Assembly (NCBI GenBank): GCA_027307325.1
Contig: DAHUXE010000082.1
Span: 1 to 48,124, forward strand
Source of the DNA: Gammaproteobacteria bacterium
GTDB taxonomy: Bacteria > Pseudomonadota > Gammaproteobacteria > Steroidobacterales > Steroidobacteraceae
Reading direction: 5' to 3'
DNA: 48,124 nucleotides
The notes under the pieces are model-generated. The model did no database searches. It saw only the letters and a list, made by a program, of their open reading frames with translations, and was not told the origin of the DNA. A program made the translations under genes and the position numbers. The number at the start of each line of letters is the position of its first letter. The stretch's first letter is position 1. This document shows positions 39,339 to 45,734 of this stretch, in pieces.

Positions 39339-39992
39339 ATGCTGCTGTCGCGCCTGCAGGAGCTGATCGGCGGCATCTACGACGTCCGCGTCACCTATGA
39401 CGTCTACGATTTCCTGGTGACCGACCGTGGCCGGCTGCCGCACGCGCCGCACGCCGGCCTCGCCGACGAGGAGCTGATCGTCGCGCAGAGCGATGACGGC
39501 ACGGACGTGGCGCTGTCGCTGTATCTGGATCCGGCGCTGCTCGCGCGCCTCGCGCGCGCCGACCCGCTGGTCGAGCTGCACGGCGGCAACGTGGCGGACT
39601 GGTGGACGGCGCTCGAGGGAGTGAGCCACTTCCTCTACCTTGCCTGGAACGCCGGGCACGACAAGCCGGTGTCGCTGCTCGAGCTCGAGATGCAGGCCGA
39701 GGTCGACAAGTACGTCGCGAGCTACTGGCTGATGCGGCGCCAGTATCCGGGGCACTTTCCCGCGGAGCTGCGCCGCGTGCTGTTCGAGCGTGCCCGCATC
39801 GATCCGCGCCTGGCCGGGGAGCGGCGCCGCATGTACGGCGAGGCCAACCACTACGCAGCGCGCTTCTGCCGCCGGCTCGAACGGCGGCTGACGGACGCCG
39901 TGCACGGCGAGCGCGAGGTGCTGGCGGAGCTGCGCCGCTTTTATCGCCTGGGCAACGCGCGCAAGCGCGCGCACATCGAGCGGACTTCGTGA
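39339..39992 (+). CDS. Unknown cytosolic protein, gene 2 of a pair
   Basis: This is a 217-residue protein without signal peptide. The N-terminal half is acidic with strands (GIYDVRVTYDVYDFLVTDRG, VALSLYLDPALLARLARAD) and a conserved-looking GGNVADWWTALEGVSHFLYL. The C-terminal half is basic and helical (ERRRMYGEANHYAARFCRRL, ELRRFYRLGNARKRAHIE). I cannot assign a family. Because it follows its neighbour by 7 bp, the two products probably act together. A 12-bp palindrome directly after the stop may end the transcript. Confidence 0.75.
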   Translation: MLLSRLQELIGGIYDVRVTYDVYDFLVTDRGRLPHAPHAGLADEELIVAQSDDGTDVALSLYLDPALLARLARADPLVELHGGNVADWWTALEGVSHFLYLAWNAGHDKPVSLLELEMQAEVDKYVASYWLMRRQYPGHFPAELRRVLFERARIDPRLAGERRRMYGEANHYAARFCRRLERRLTDAVHGEREVLAELRRFYRLGNARKRAHIERTS

Positions 39993-40017
39993 GGCCGGCG
40001 CAGCGGCTGCGCCGGCC
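39993..40017. terminator. Bidirectional stem-loop between convergent genes
   Basis: GGCCGGCGCAGC and GCTGCGCCGGCC form a perfect 12-bp inverted repeat with one central base. It starts right after the stop of the plus-strand gene and lies 4 bp from the stop of the minus-strand gene. Neither side has a T-run, so it may act with Rho or protect 3' ends. Confidence 0.45.
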
Positions 40018-40020
40018 GGA

Positions 40021-40374
40021 TCAGTCCTCGTCGTCGGGCTCGCCGCGGAGTCTGCGGTCCTCGAGCGCGCGCTTCATCTTGATCCACTCGGAGAGCTTGC
40101 GCAGGTCGGTGCGCGTGGTGTTGCCGCGGCTGGCGCCGGGCAGCGTCGCCGCGTGGCGCGCGTAGGGATCGTAGCTGCCGTCCTCGTCCTTCAGGGTGAG
40201 CGCGGGCTCGCCGACTACCTGCAGCACCGGGCGCTCGAGGCCGGCAGGCGCGTCGTGCCACTTGAGCGAGGCCATGCCGCGGTCGTCATGCACGATGGTG
40301 CCCATGCGGCGGCGGTTGGGCTCGGCAGCGCCGGAGTTCTCTCCGGTCGTTCTTTTGTTTCTGGATTCGTCCAC
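40021..40374 (-). CDS. Small conserved-looking hypothetical protein
   Basis: This 117-residue soluble protein contains RRRMGTIVHDDRGMASLKWH followed by PVLQVVGEPALTLKDEDGSYDPYA and ends RTDLRKLSEWIKMKRALEDR plus an acidic tail. The N-terminal 25 residues are polar and probably disordered. I recall similar short proteins in other gammaproteobacteria but no function. GTG 40374 is the likely start, but the site is poorly defined and ATG 40302 is an alternative. The frame continues upstream into antisense-like sequence. Function is unknown. Confidence 0.65.
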   Translation of the reverse strand: MDESRNKRTTGENSGAAEPNRRRMGTIVHDDRGMASLKWHDAPAGLERPVLQVVGEPALTLKDEDGSYDPYARHAATLPGASRGNTTRTDLRKLSEWIKMKRALEDRRLRGEPDDED

Positions 40375-40460
40375 AGGATTATGTCGCCGGGGGCGATGTG
40401 CTTCACGCTGTGCAAGGGTAACCGCCCGCGCAACCGAGGTACTGCGATCTGCGTCACGGA

Positions 40461-41000
40461 TCAATCGGCGACACTTGTGGTCGTTATGGCAAAGCGCGCG
40501 CGCAGCAGACCGACGATGGTCTTGCTGTCGGTAATGGTACCGGCGAGCGCCCATTCGCAGGCGGTCTCAAAGGGCAACCAGTGGATCTCGATCACTTCGG
40601 AACGCTCGTGCGCGGCGGCGGCAGGCGCGATTCCGCTCGCGAGGTAGAGATGCAGCACCTCGGTGAACACGCCGGGAGAGGACAGGCAGGTGCCGAGGCT
40701 CGTCCAGCGGCGGGCCTCGACGCCCGCCTCTTCGGCGAGCTCGCGCTGCGCGGTGCCGAGCGGCGGCTCACCGGGCTCGAGCTTGCCCGCCGGCAGCTCC
40801 CACAGCCAGCCGCCGCCCGCGTAGCGATACTGCCGCAGCAGGCAAACGCGCCGCCCGGCATCGAGCGCCACGGCGACCGCGCCGCCCGGATGGTGCACGA
40901 CCTCGAGCTCGGTCCGATGCCCGTTGGGGAGCACGACCTCATCGGTGGTGACGCGGATGACGCGGCCGGTGAACTGCGTGGTCTGGCTGACGGGTTTCAT
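40461..41000 (-). CDS. NUDIX hydrolase (ADP-ribose pyrophosphatase-like)
   Basis: This 179-residue protein has the NUDIX box at residues 72-94, beginning GKLEPGEPP and ending RELAEEAGV (R86, E87, E90, E91). The approach strand VCLLRQYRYAGGGWLWELPA is typical of ADP-sugar pyrophosphatases (NudF/NUDT5 type), which split ADP-ribose into AMP and ribose-5-phosphate. ATG 41000 is preferred because TACGAT lies 7 nt upstream; 41009 is an alternative. It is divergent from the helicase gene with a 77-bp gap. It could salvage ADP-ribose, though the glycohydrolase fusion gene is far away. Confidence 0.9.
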   Translation of the reverse strand: MKPVSQTTQFTGRVIRVTTDEVVLPNGHRTELEVVHHPGGAVAVALDAGRRVCLLRQYRYAGGGWLWELPAGKLEPGEPPLGTAQRELAEEAGVEARRWTSLGTCLSSPGVFTEVLHLYLASGIAPAAAAHERSEVIEIHWLPFETACEWALAGTITDSKTIVGLLRARFAITTTSVAD

Positions 41001-41061
41001 GCGGCACATCGTAACCCGCGCTCCGGGACGCCGGTCGTCGCCAGTGCCGTGCGGTGGCGGG

Positions 41062-41067
41062 TATAGT
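41062..41067 (+). promoter_or_regulatory. -10-like hexamer before the helicase gene
   Basis: TATAGT lies 10 nt before the helicase ATG at 41078. A GTG at 41054 in the same frame is upstream of this hexamer, which argues for the ATG as the real start. No convincing -35 is seen. Confidence 0.4.
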
Positions 41068-41077
41068 CGGCGCGCCC

Positions 41078-43168
41078 ATGGCAACTACCGCGCATCTCGA
41101 GAAGCTCAACGCCGCGCAGCGCAAGGCCGTGACCTATGGCGAGCCGCTCCCCGACAAGGGCTTCGCGGCGGGGCCGCTGCTGATTCTCGCCGGCGCGGGC
41201 ACCGGCAAGACCGACACGCTGGCGCACCGCGTGGCGCACCTGGTGATCCATGGTGTCGACCCGGCGCGCATCCTGATGCTCACCTTCACGCGCCGTGCCG
41301 CCCAGGAGATGCGCCGGCGCGCGCACGAGATCACCAAGCGAGCGCTGAATGAATCGCTGGGCGGCGTCAGCGCCACGATCTCGCAACGCCTCGGCTGGGC
41401 GGGCACCTTCCACGCGATCGGCAACCGCCTGCTGCGCCACTACGCCGCGCACGTGCATCTCGACCCGCATTTCAGCGTCATCGATCGCGGCGACGCCGCC
41501 GACCTCATGGACAGCGTGCGCGCCGAGCTCGGACTGGCGGCGCGCGATCAGCGTTTCCCGCGCAAGGACACGTGTCTCGCGATCTATTCCAATCGCGTCA
41601 ATACGCATGCCGCGCTCAAGGACACGCTCGAGCAGCACTTCCCCTGGTGCGCGCAGTGGGAGACGGAGCTCACCGCGCTGTTCCGCGCCTACGTGGAGCA
41701 GAAGCAGCATGCTCACCTGCTCGACTACGATGACCTGCTGCTCTACTGGCACGGGATGATGGGCGAGCCGCGGCTCGCGCAGCACATCGGCGCGCACTTC
41801 GACCACGTGCTGGTGGACGAGTATCAGGACACCAACCGGCTGCAGGCCGAGATCCTGCACGCCATGAAGCCCGACGGTGCCGGGCTGACGGTGGTGGGCG
41901 ACGACGCGCAGGCGATCTACTCGTTCCGTGCCGCCGCAGTCGAGAACGTCCTCGGGTTTGCCGAGCGCTTCAAGCCGCGCGCCGAGGTGGTGGCGCTCGC
42001 GCAGAACTACCGTTCCACCCAGCAGGTGCTCGACGTCGCCAACGCGGTGATGGCCGAGGCTCCGCGCGCGCAGCGCAAGTACCTGCTGTCGATTCGCGGC
42101 CAGGGGGCACGGCCGCGCGCCGTCAGCGTCGATGAGCTGCAGACCCAGGCCGAGTACGTCTGCAGCGAAGTGCTGCGGCGGCGCGAGGCCAACGTGCCGC
42201 TCAGGCGCCAGGCGGTGCTCTTCAGGAGCGCGAGCCACAGCGACGTGCTCGAGGTGGAGCTGGTGCGGCGCAAGATCCCGTTCGTCAAGTACGGCGGGCT
42301 CAAGTTCCTCGAGGCGGCGCACGTCAAGGACCTGCTGTCGGTGCTGCGCTGGGCCGACAACCCGCGCAACACGCTGGCCGCTTTCCGCGTGCTGCAGCTG
42401 CTGCCGGGCATGGGCCCGGTCAGCGCCAGCGCGGCGATCGAGCACCTGGAGGCCGCCGGGCATGCCTTCGAGTCGCTGAAATCCTTCAAACCGCCGCAGA
42501 CGCACGAGATGGACTGGCGGCGGCTCGTCGAGCTGATGCTGGCGCTCTCGGATCCCGAGCTGCAATGGGTCGGCCAGGTGCACCAGGTGCGCGAGTGGTA
42601 CCAGCGGCACTTCGAGCGCATCTACCAGCACTTCCACACCCGGCTCGGTGACCTCGATCAGCTCGAGCATCTCTCGGGACAGTACCCGTCGCGCGAGCGC
42701 TTCATCACCGAGCTGACGCTCGACCCGCCGAACGCCACCAGCGATCTCGCGGGCCAGCCGGTGCTCGAGGAGGATTATCTGGTGCTCTCCACCATTCACT
42801 CGGCCAAGGGCATGGAGTGGGATACGGTCTACGTGCTGAACGTGGTGGACGGCAGCTTCCCTTCCGAGTTCGCCACCGGGAAGCCTGAGCTCATCGAGGA
42901 AGAGCGGCGGGTGCTGTACGTCGCCCTGACGCGCGCGCAGAACGACCTCGCGCTCCTCATGCCGCTGAAGTTCCATCTCACCCAGCAATCGAGTCAGGGG
43001 GACAACCACGTCTACGGCGGCCGCAGCCGCTTCATGACCGAGAAGGTGCTGAAGACGCTCGACGCCGTGACCTTCCGCGGCTCGCTCGGCGCCGGCGGCG
43101 ACGCCCTGCAGCGCACCGGCGAGCAGGTCACCGTCGACGTCGGGGCGCGCCTGCGGGATATGTGGTAG
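41078..43168 (+). CDS. ATP-dependent DNA helicase, UvrD/Rep superfamily 1
   Basis: This 696-residue SF1A helicase has the motifs in order: Q-motif LNAAQRKAVTYG; Walker A GAGTGKTDTLAHR (K44); Ia LTFTRRAAQEMRRRA; II VLVDEYQDTN; III GDDAQAIYSFRAA; IV AQNYRST; V STIHSAKGMEWDTV; VI VLYVALTRAQNDL. It unwinds DNA 3' to 5' in repair or replication. It is slightly shorter than UvrD (about 720) and has a short basic C-terminus, so it is a UvrD/Rep paralogue rather than a certain orthologue. A DYDDLLLYW segment lies near residue 215. Confidence 0.94.
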   Translation: MATTAHLEKLNAAQRKAVTYGEPLPDKGFAAGPLLILAGAGTGKTDTLAHRVAHLVIHGVDPARILMLTFTRRAAQEMRRRAHEITKRALNESLGGVSATISQRLGWAGTFHAIGNRLLRHYAAHVHLDPHFSVIDRGDAADLMDSVRAELGLAARDQRFPRKDTCLAIYSNRVNTHAALKDTLEQHFPWCAQWETELTALFRAYVEQKQHAHLLDYDDLLLYWHGMMGEPRLAQHIGAHFDHVLVDEYQDTNRLQAEILHAMKPDGAGLTVVGDDAQAIYSFRAAAVENVLGFAERFKPRAEVVALAQNYRSTQQVLDVANAVMAEAPRAQRKYLLSIRGQGARPRAVSVDELQTQAEYVCSEVLRRREANVPLRRQAVLFRSASHSDVLEVELVRRKIPFVKYGGLKFLEAAHVKDLLSVLRWADNPRNTLAAFRVLQLLPGMGPVSASAAIEHLEAAGHAFESLKSFKPPQTHEMDWRRLVELMLALSDPELQWVGQVHQVREWYQRHFERIYQHFHTRLGDLDQLEHLSGQYPSRERFITELTLDPPNATSDLAGQPVLEEDYLVLSTIHSAKGMEWDTVYVLNVVDGSFPSEFATGKPELIEEERRVLYVALTRAQNDLALLMPLKFHLTQQSSQGDNHVYGGRSRFMTEKVLKTLDAVTFRGSLGAGGDALQRTGEQVTVDVGARLRDMW

Positions 43169-43233
43169 GCGTTGCAGCCGCCAGGCGTGCGTGCGCCTGG
43201 CTGGTGCGGGCCGTTTGCTGTAAAGGAATCGTG

Positions 43234-43683
43234 ATGCGGATTCACGAGCTGACGCTTGAGGAGTGCCGCTCGGCGCTCGCGCGCCTGGATTTCGGCCGAC
43301 TCGCGTGCGCGCGCGACGACCAGCCGTATGTGGTTCCGGTCCACTTCGCCTACGACGGCGAGGGCCTCTACGGTCTCACCACCGCCGGCCAGAAGATCGA
43401 CTGGATGCGATCGAATCCGCGTGTCTGCCTGGAAGTCGACGAGCGGCTGCGCTACGACCAGTGGTTGAGCATCGTGGTGCTGGGACGCTACGAAGAGCTT
43501 TCCGACTCCCCCGCCGGCGAGCACGCCCGCACGCGCGCGCTCGAGCTGTTGCAGCGGCGCGAGGGCTGGTGGCAGCCGGCGAGCGTCTCGAGGCCGGGGC
43601 GGGAGCAACGCGCGCCGATCTTCTACCGCATCCACGTGGCGCAGATGACGGGGCTGCGCGCCGAGCCCGACGGGGTGATCTGA
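43234..43683 (+). CDS. Pyridoxamine-5'-phosphate-oxidase-like flavin-binding protein
   Basis: This 149-residue split-barrel protein belongs to the PPOX/flavin nucleotide-binding group. Seen are ARLDFGRLACARDDQPYVVP and VHFAYDGEGLYGLTTAGQKI, which line the FMN or F420 pocket, then NPRVCLEVDE. The final part contains APIFYRIHVAQMTG. The reaction is unknown for this subgroup. The ATG at 43234 and the GTG at 43231 are both possible; TGTAAA and GGA lie just upstream. It ends 9 bp before the convergent methyltransferase-like gene. Confidence 0.86.
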   Translation: MRIHELTLEECRSALARLDFGRLACARDDQPYVVPVHFAYDGEGLYGLTTAGQKIDWMRSNPRVCLEVDERLRYDQWLSIVVLGRYEELSDSPAGEHARTRALELLQRREGWWQPASVSRPGREQRAPIFYRIHVAQMTGLRAEPDGVI

Positions 43684-43692
43684 GCGCCGCCG

Positions 43693-44526
43693 CTACTTCG
43701 CCGGCTTGACGAACTTCAGCGTGAAGCGGTCGCTCTCGCCGATGGCCGCGTACTTGTCGCGGTCCTTGTCCCCTAAGCGATAGGTGGGCGGCAGCGTCCA
43801 CACGCCCTGCTCGTAATCCCTGGTGTCCTTCGGGTTGGCGTTCACCTGCGAGCTCGCCTCGAGCCGGAAGCCCTGCGCCTCGATCAGCTTGATCGCGTAG
43901 TCCTCGTTCACGTAGCCGCTCTTGGCCTTGGGGTCCTGCGGCACGGCGGGATTGCCGCGATGCTCGGCCACGCCGAGCACGCCGCCGGGTTTCAGGGCCC
44001 GGTACATGGTGGCGAAGGCTGCGGCTGCCTGGTCGCGCGCCATCCAGTTGTGGATGTTGCGGAAGGTGAGCACCATGTCGAGCGTGCCCGGCGGCACCAC
44101 GTCCGAGCCATCGAGCGGGAAGGTCACGAGCGCCACCTGGCCATAGATATCCGGGCGCGCCGCGAGCTTGTGCCTGAAATCATCGAGGCGCCGGGTGATG
44201 TACTCGCTCTTGGGATCCGGCGCGATGACGCCCGCGTAGTACTTCCCCTTGTCGGCCAGCAGCGGCGCCAGCACCTCGGTGTACCAGCCGGGCTCCGGCC
44301 ACACCTCGAGCACGCTCATCTCCGGGCGGATACCGAAGAACAGCAGCGTCGCCTTCGGATGCCGGTAGCGATCACGGGCGCGGTTTTCCTCCGAGCGCTG
44401 CTCGCCGGCGAGGATGCGGTCGAGAGAGAGCGAGGTCGCCTGGCGGGTGCTGTAGGTGGCGCAGGCGGCGCCGAGCAGTGCGCCGGCGACGACGCCCAGA
44501 CGCTTCTTGTTGTTGGTGAGGATCAT
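43693..44526 (-). CDS. Exported class I methyltransferase-like protein
   Basis: This is a 277-residue protein. An N-terminal hydrophobic signal (GVVAGALLGAACATYS, possible lipoprotein Cys) precedes a methyltransferase-like domain: MSVLEVWPEPGWYTEVLAPL (motif I region), TFPLDGSDVVPPGTLDMVLT (motif II-III) and YRALKPGGVLGVAEHRG (post-motif). The usual Gly-rich loop is replaced by WPEPGWYTE, a feature of a known group of periplasmic methyltransferase-like proteins, so AdoMet binding is doubtful outside the cytoplasm. It begins just after the terminator of the upstream RRM gene. The role is unknown. Confidence 0.78.
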   Translation of the reverse strand: MILTNNKKRLGVVAGALLGAACATYSTRQATSLSLDRILAGEQRSEENRARDRYRHPKATLLFFGIRPEMSVLEVWPEPGWYTEVLAPLLADKGKYYAGVIAPDPKSEYITRRLDDFRHKLAARPDIYGQVALVTFPLDGSDVVPPGTLDMVLTFRNIHNWMARDQAAAAFATMYRALKPGGVLGVAEHRGNPAVPQDPKAKSGYVNEDYAIKLIEAQGFRLEASSQVNANPKDTRDYEQGVWTLPPTYRLGDKDRDKYAAIGESDRFTLKFVKPAK

Positions 44527-44531
44527 GAGTG

Positions 44532-44561
44532 AAAAAACCCCGCAGGGCGCGGGGTTCTTTT
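44532..44561 (-). terminator. Rho-independent terminator of the RRM gene
   Basis: On the minus strand AACCCCGC pairs with GCGGGGTT across a 5-nt loop and is followed directly by a T-run (TTTTTTC). It begins 26 bp after the RRM stop and ends 5 bp before the ATG of the methyltransferase-like gene. Most RRM transcripts should stop here, and the downstream gene would need read-through or its own start. Confidence 0.85.
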
Positions 44562-44587
44562 CAGTCCGGCCCGACAGGCGCCGGCCG

Positions 44588-44869
44588 TCAGCGACGGAAC
44601 GGGCCGCCACCCTGGCGCGGACGCTGCGGGCGTTCCTGCGCCTCGTTGACGCGCAGCGGCCGGCCGTTCATCTGGAAGCCGTTCAGGGCCTGGATCGCGG
44701 CCTGCGCTTCGTTCTGGGCCATGTCGACGAAACCGAAGCCGCGCGGCTTGCCGGTCTCCCTGTCGTTGATGAGCTTGACGGACTCCACCTTGCCATGGCG
44801 TTCGAACAAGGTCTTTACGTCCTGCTCGGTTGCATTGAAGGGCAGATTGCCTACGTAAATCGTCGTCAC
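44588..44869 (-). CDS. Single-RRM RNA-binding protein (cold-inducible type)
   Basis: This 93-residue protein is one RNA recognition motif with RNP2 IYVGNLPF near the N-terminus and RNP1 RGFGFVDM at about 44-51, followed by a Gly/Arg/Pro-rich tail (QRPRQGGGPFRR). Such small bacterial RRM proteins bind single-stranded RNA and are often induced by cold. GTG 44869 is the start; GAGAGA upstream is a weak ribosome site. The 5' leader on the minus strand is long (44870 to about 44960 or beyond), a feature of cold-shock mRNAs. It is terminated by the strong hairpin at 44532-44561. Confidence 0.93.
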   Translation of the reverse strand: MTTIYVGNLPFNATEQDVKTLFERHGKVESVKLINDRETGKPRGFGFVDMAQNEAQAAIQALNGFQMNGRPLRVNEAQERPQRPRQGGGPFRR

Positions 44870-45124
44870 TGGGAAGTCTCTCTATTTAAAGAGCGGGCAG
44901 CGGCGAGGCTCACGCCGTCGGCACGCATGTACCGCGTGGACAGTCAAACAGGTCAAGGCTTCAAGGCACACGATCGGCAGTGTTTCAGTCAATGCGCAGC
45001 GCTTGGGCCGGCGGCCTGCACCTGCGTTCGTGCACGGACGAGAGGGGCGGGGCGGGAGATGAAGTCAACACAATCGTACAAGGCGCACTCATCCACGACG
45101 GATACGAACGCCCGTGTCATGCTA

Positions 45125-45155
45125 CTCCCGGCTTTCGCGGGACGCAAACCGGGAG
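45125..45155 (+). promoter_or_regulatory. Hairpin that masks the ribosome site of the UPF0016 gene; candidate translational switch
   Basis: CTCCCGG (45125-45131) pairs perfectly with CCGGGAG (45149-45155), whose GGGAG is the ribosome site 7 nt before the TTG start at 45163. A competing smaller stem, CCCG (45127-45130) with CGGG (45138-45141), would free the site. The 293-bp gap 44870-45162 otherwise holds the RRM leader and no gene. Homologues elsewhere are controlled by manganese riboswitches, but the yybP-ykoY consensus is not convincingly present. Confidence 0.5.
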
Positions 45156-45162
45156 ACTTTCT

Positions 45163-45714
45163 TTGGAGGCGTTTCTCGTTTCCGCGGGCGTGGTGACGCT
45201 GGCCGAGCTCGGCGACAAGACGCAGCTGCTGGCGCTGCTGCTGGCGGCGCGCTTCCGTGCACCGCTGCCGGTGATCGCCGGAATCGCGACCGCGGTGCTC
45301 GGCAACCATCTGCTCGCCGGGACGGCAGGGACGCTGCTCGCGACTCTCATCGCGCCGCAGGTGCTGCGCTGCCTGCTGGTGGCATCCTTCATCGCCACCG
45401 CGGTGTGGATGTTGGTTCCGGACAAGGCGCCGGCCGGCGGCGCGCCCTTCGTGCGCTTCGGGGCCTACGGCACGACCGTCGTGACCTTCTTCCTGGTCGA
45501 GATGGGCGACAAGACGCAGATCGCGACGCTGGCGCTGGCCGCGAAGTATCAGGCGCTCGTCGCGGTGGTCGCGGGCACCACGCTCGGCATGCTGATCTGC
45601 GACGTGCCGGCGGTGCTGCTCGGCGGGGCGGTGGCCGAGAGGATTCCGGTCAGGCTGATGCACCGCATCGGCGCCGCGGTGTTCGTGGTACTCGCAGTGC
45701 TCGCGTTGCTGTAA
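45163..45714 (+). CDS. UPF0016/GDT1 family cation transporter
   Basis: This 183-residue membrane protein has six predicted helices and the two defining motifs of the family: AELGDKTQLLA in helix 1 and VEMGDKTQIAT in helix 4. Members (TMEM165/Gdt1/MneA) export Mn2+ or exchange Ca2+/Mn2+ for protons. TTG 45163 gives the typical N-terminus EAFLVSAGVV directly before the first motif, and GGGAG lies 7 nt upstream. The frame continues far upstream but that part has no protein-like character. Ribosome-site masking by a hairpin suggests translational control. Confidence 0.9.
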   Translation: MEAFLVSAGVVTLAELGDKTQLLALLLAARFRAPLPVIAGIATAVLGNHLLAGTAGTLLATLIAPQVLRCLLVASFIATAVWMLVPDKAPAGGAPFVRFGAYGTTVVTFFLVEMGDKTQIATLALAAKYQALVAVVAGTTLGMLICDVPAVLLGGAVAERIPVRLMHRIGAAVFVVLAVLALL

Positions 45715-45734
45715 GCGTCGCTCTTGCCGGCTGC

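Noticed and set aside
44870-45162. A yybP-ykoY manganese riboswitch before the UPF0016 gene
   Set aside because: GTCAACACAATCG at 45063-45075 resembles the conserved GUCAACAUACUCG, but the paired GGGGAGUAGC strand and the GAGACCUUU end are not found in the right order. Only the local hairpin is supported.
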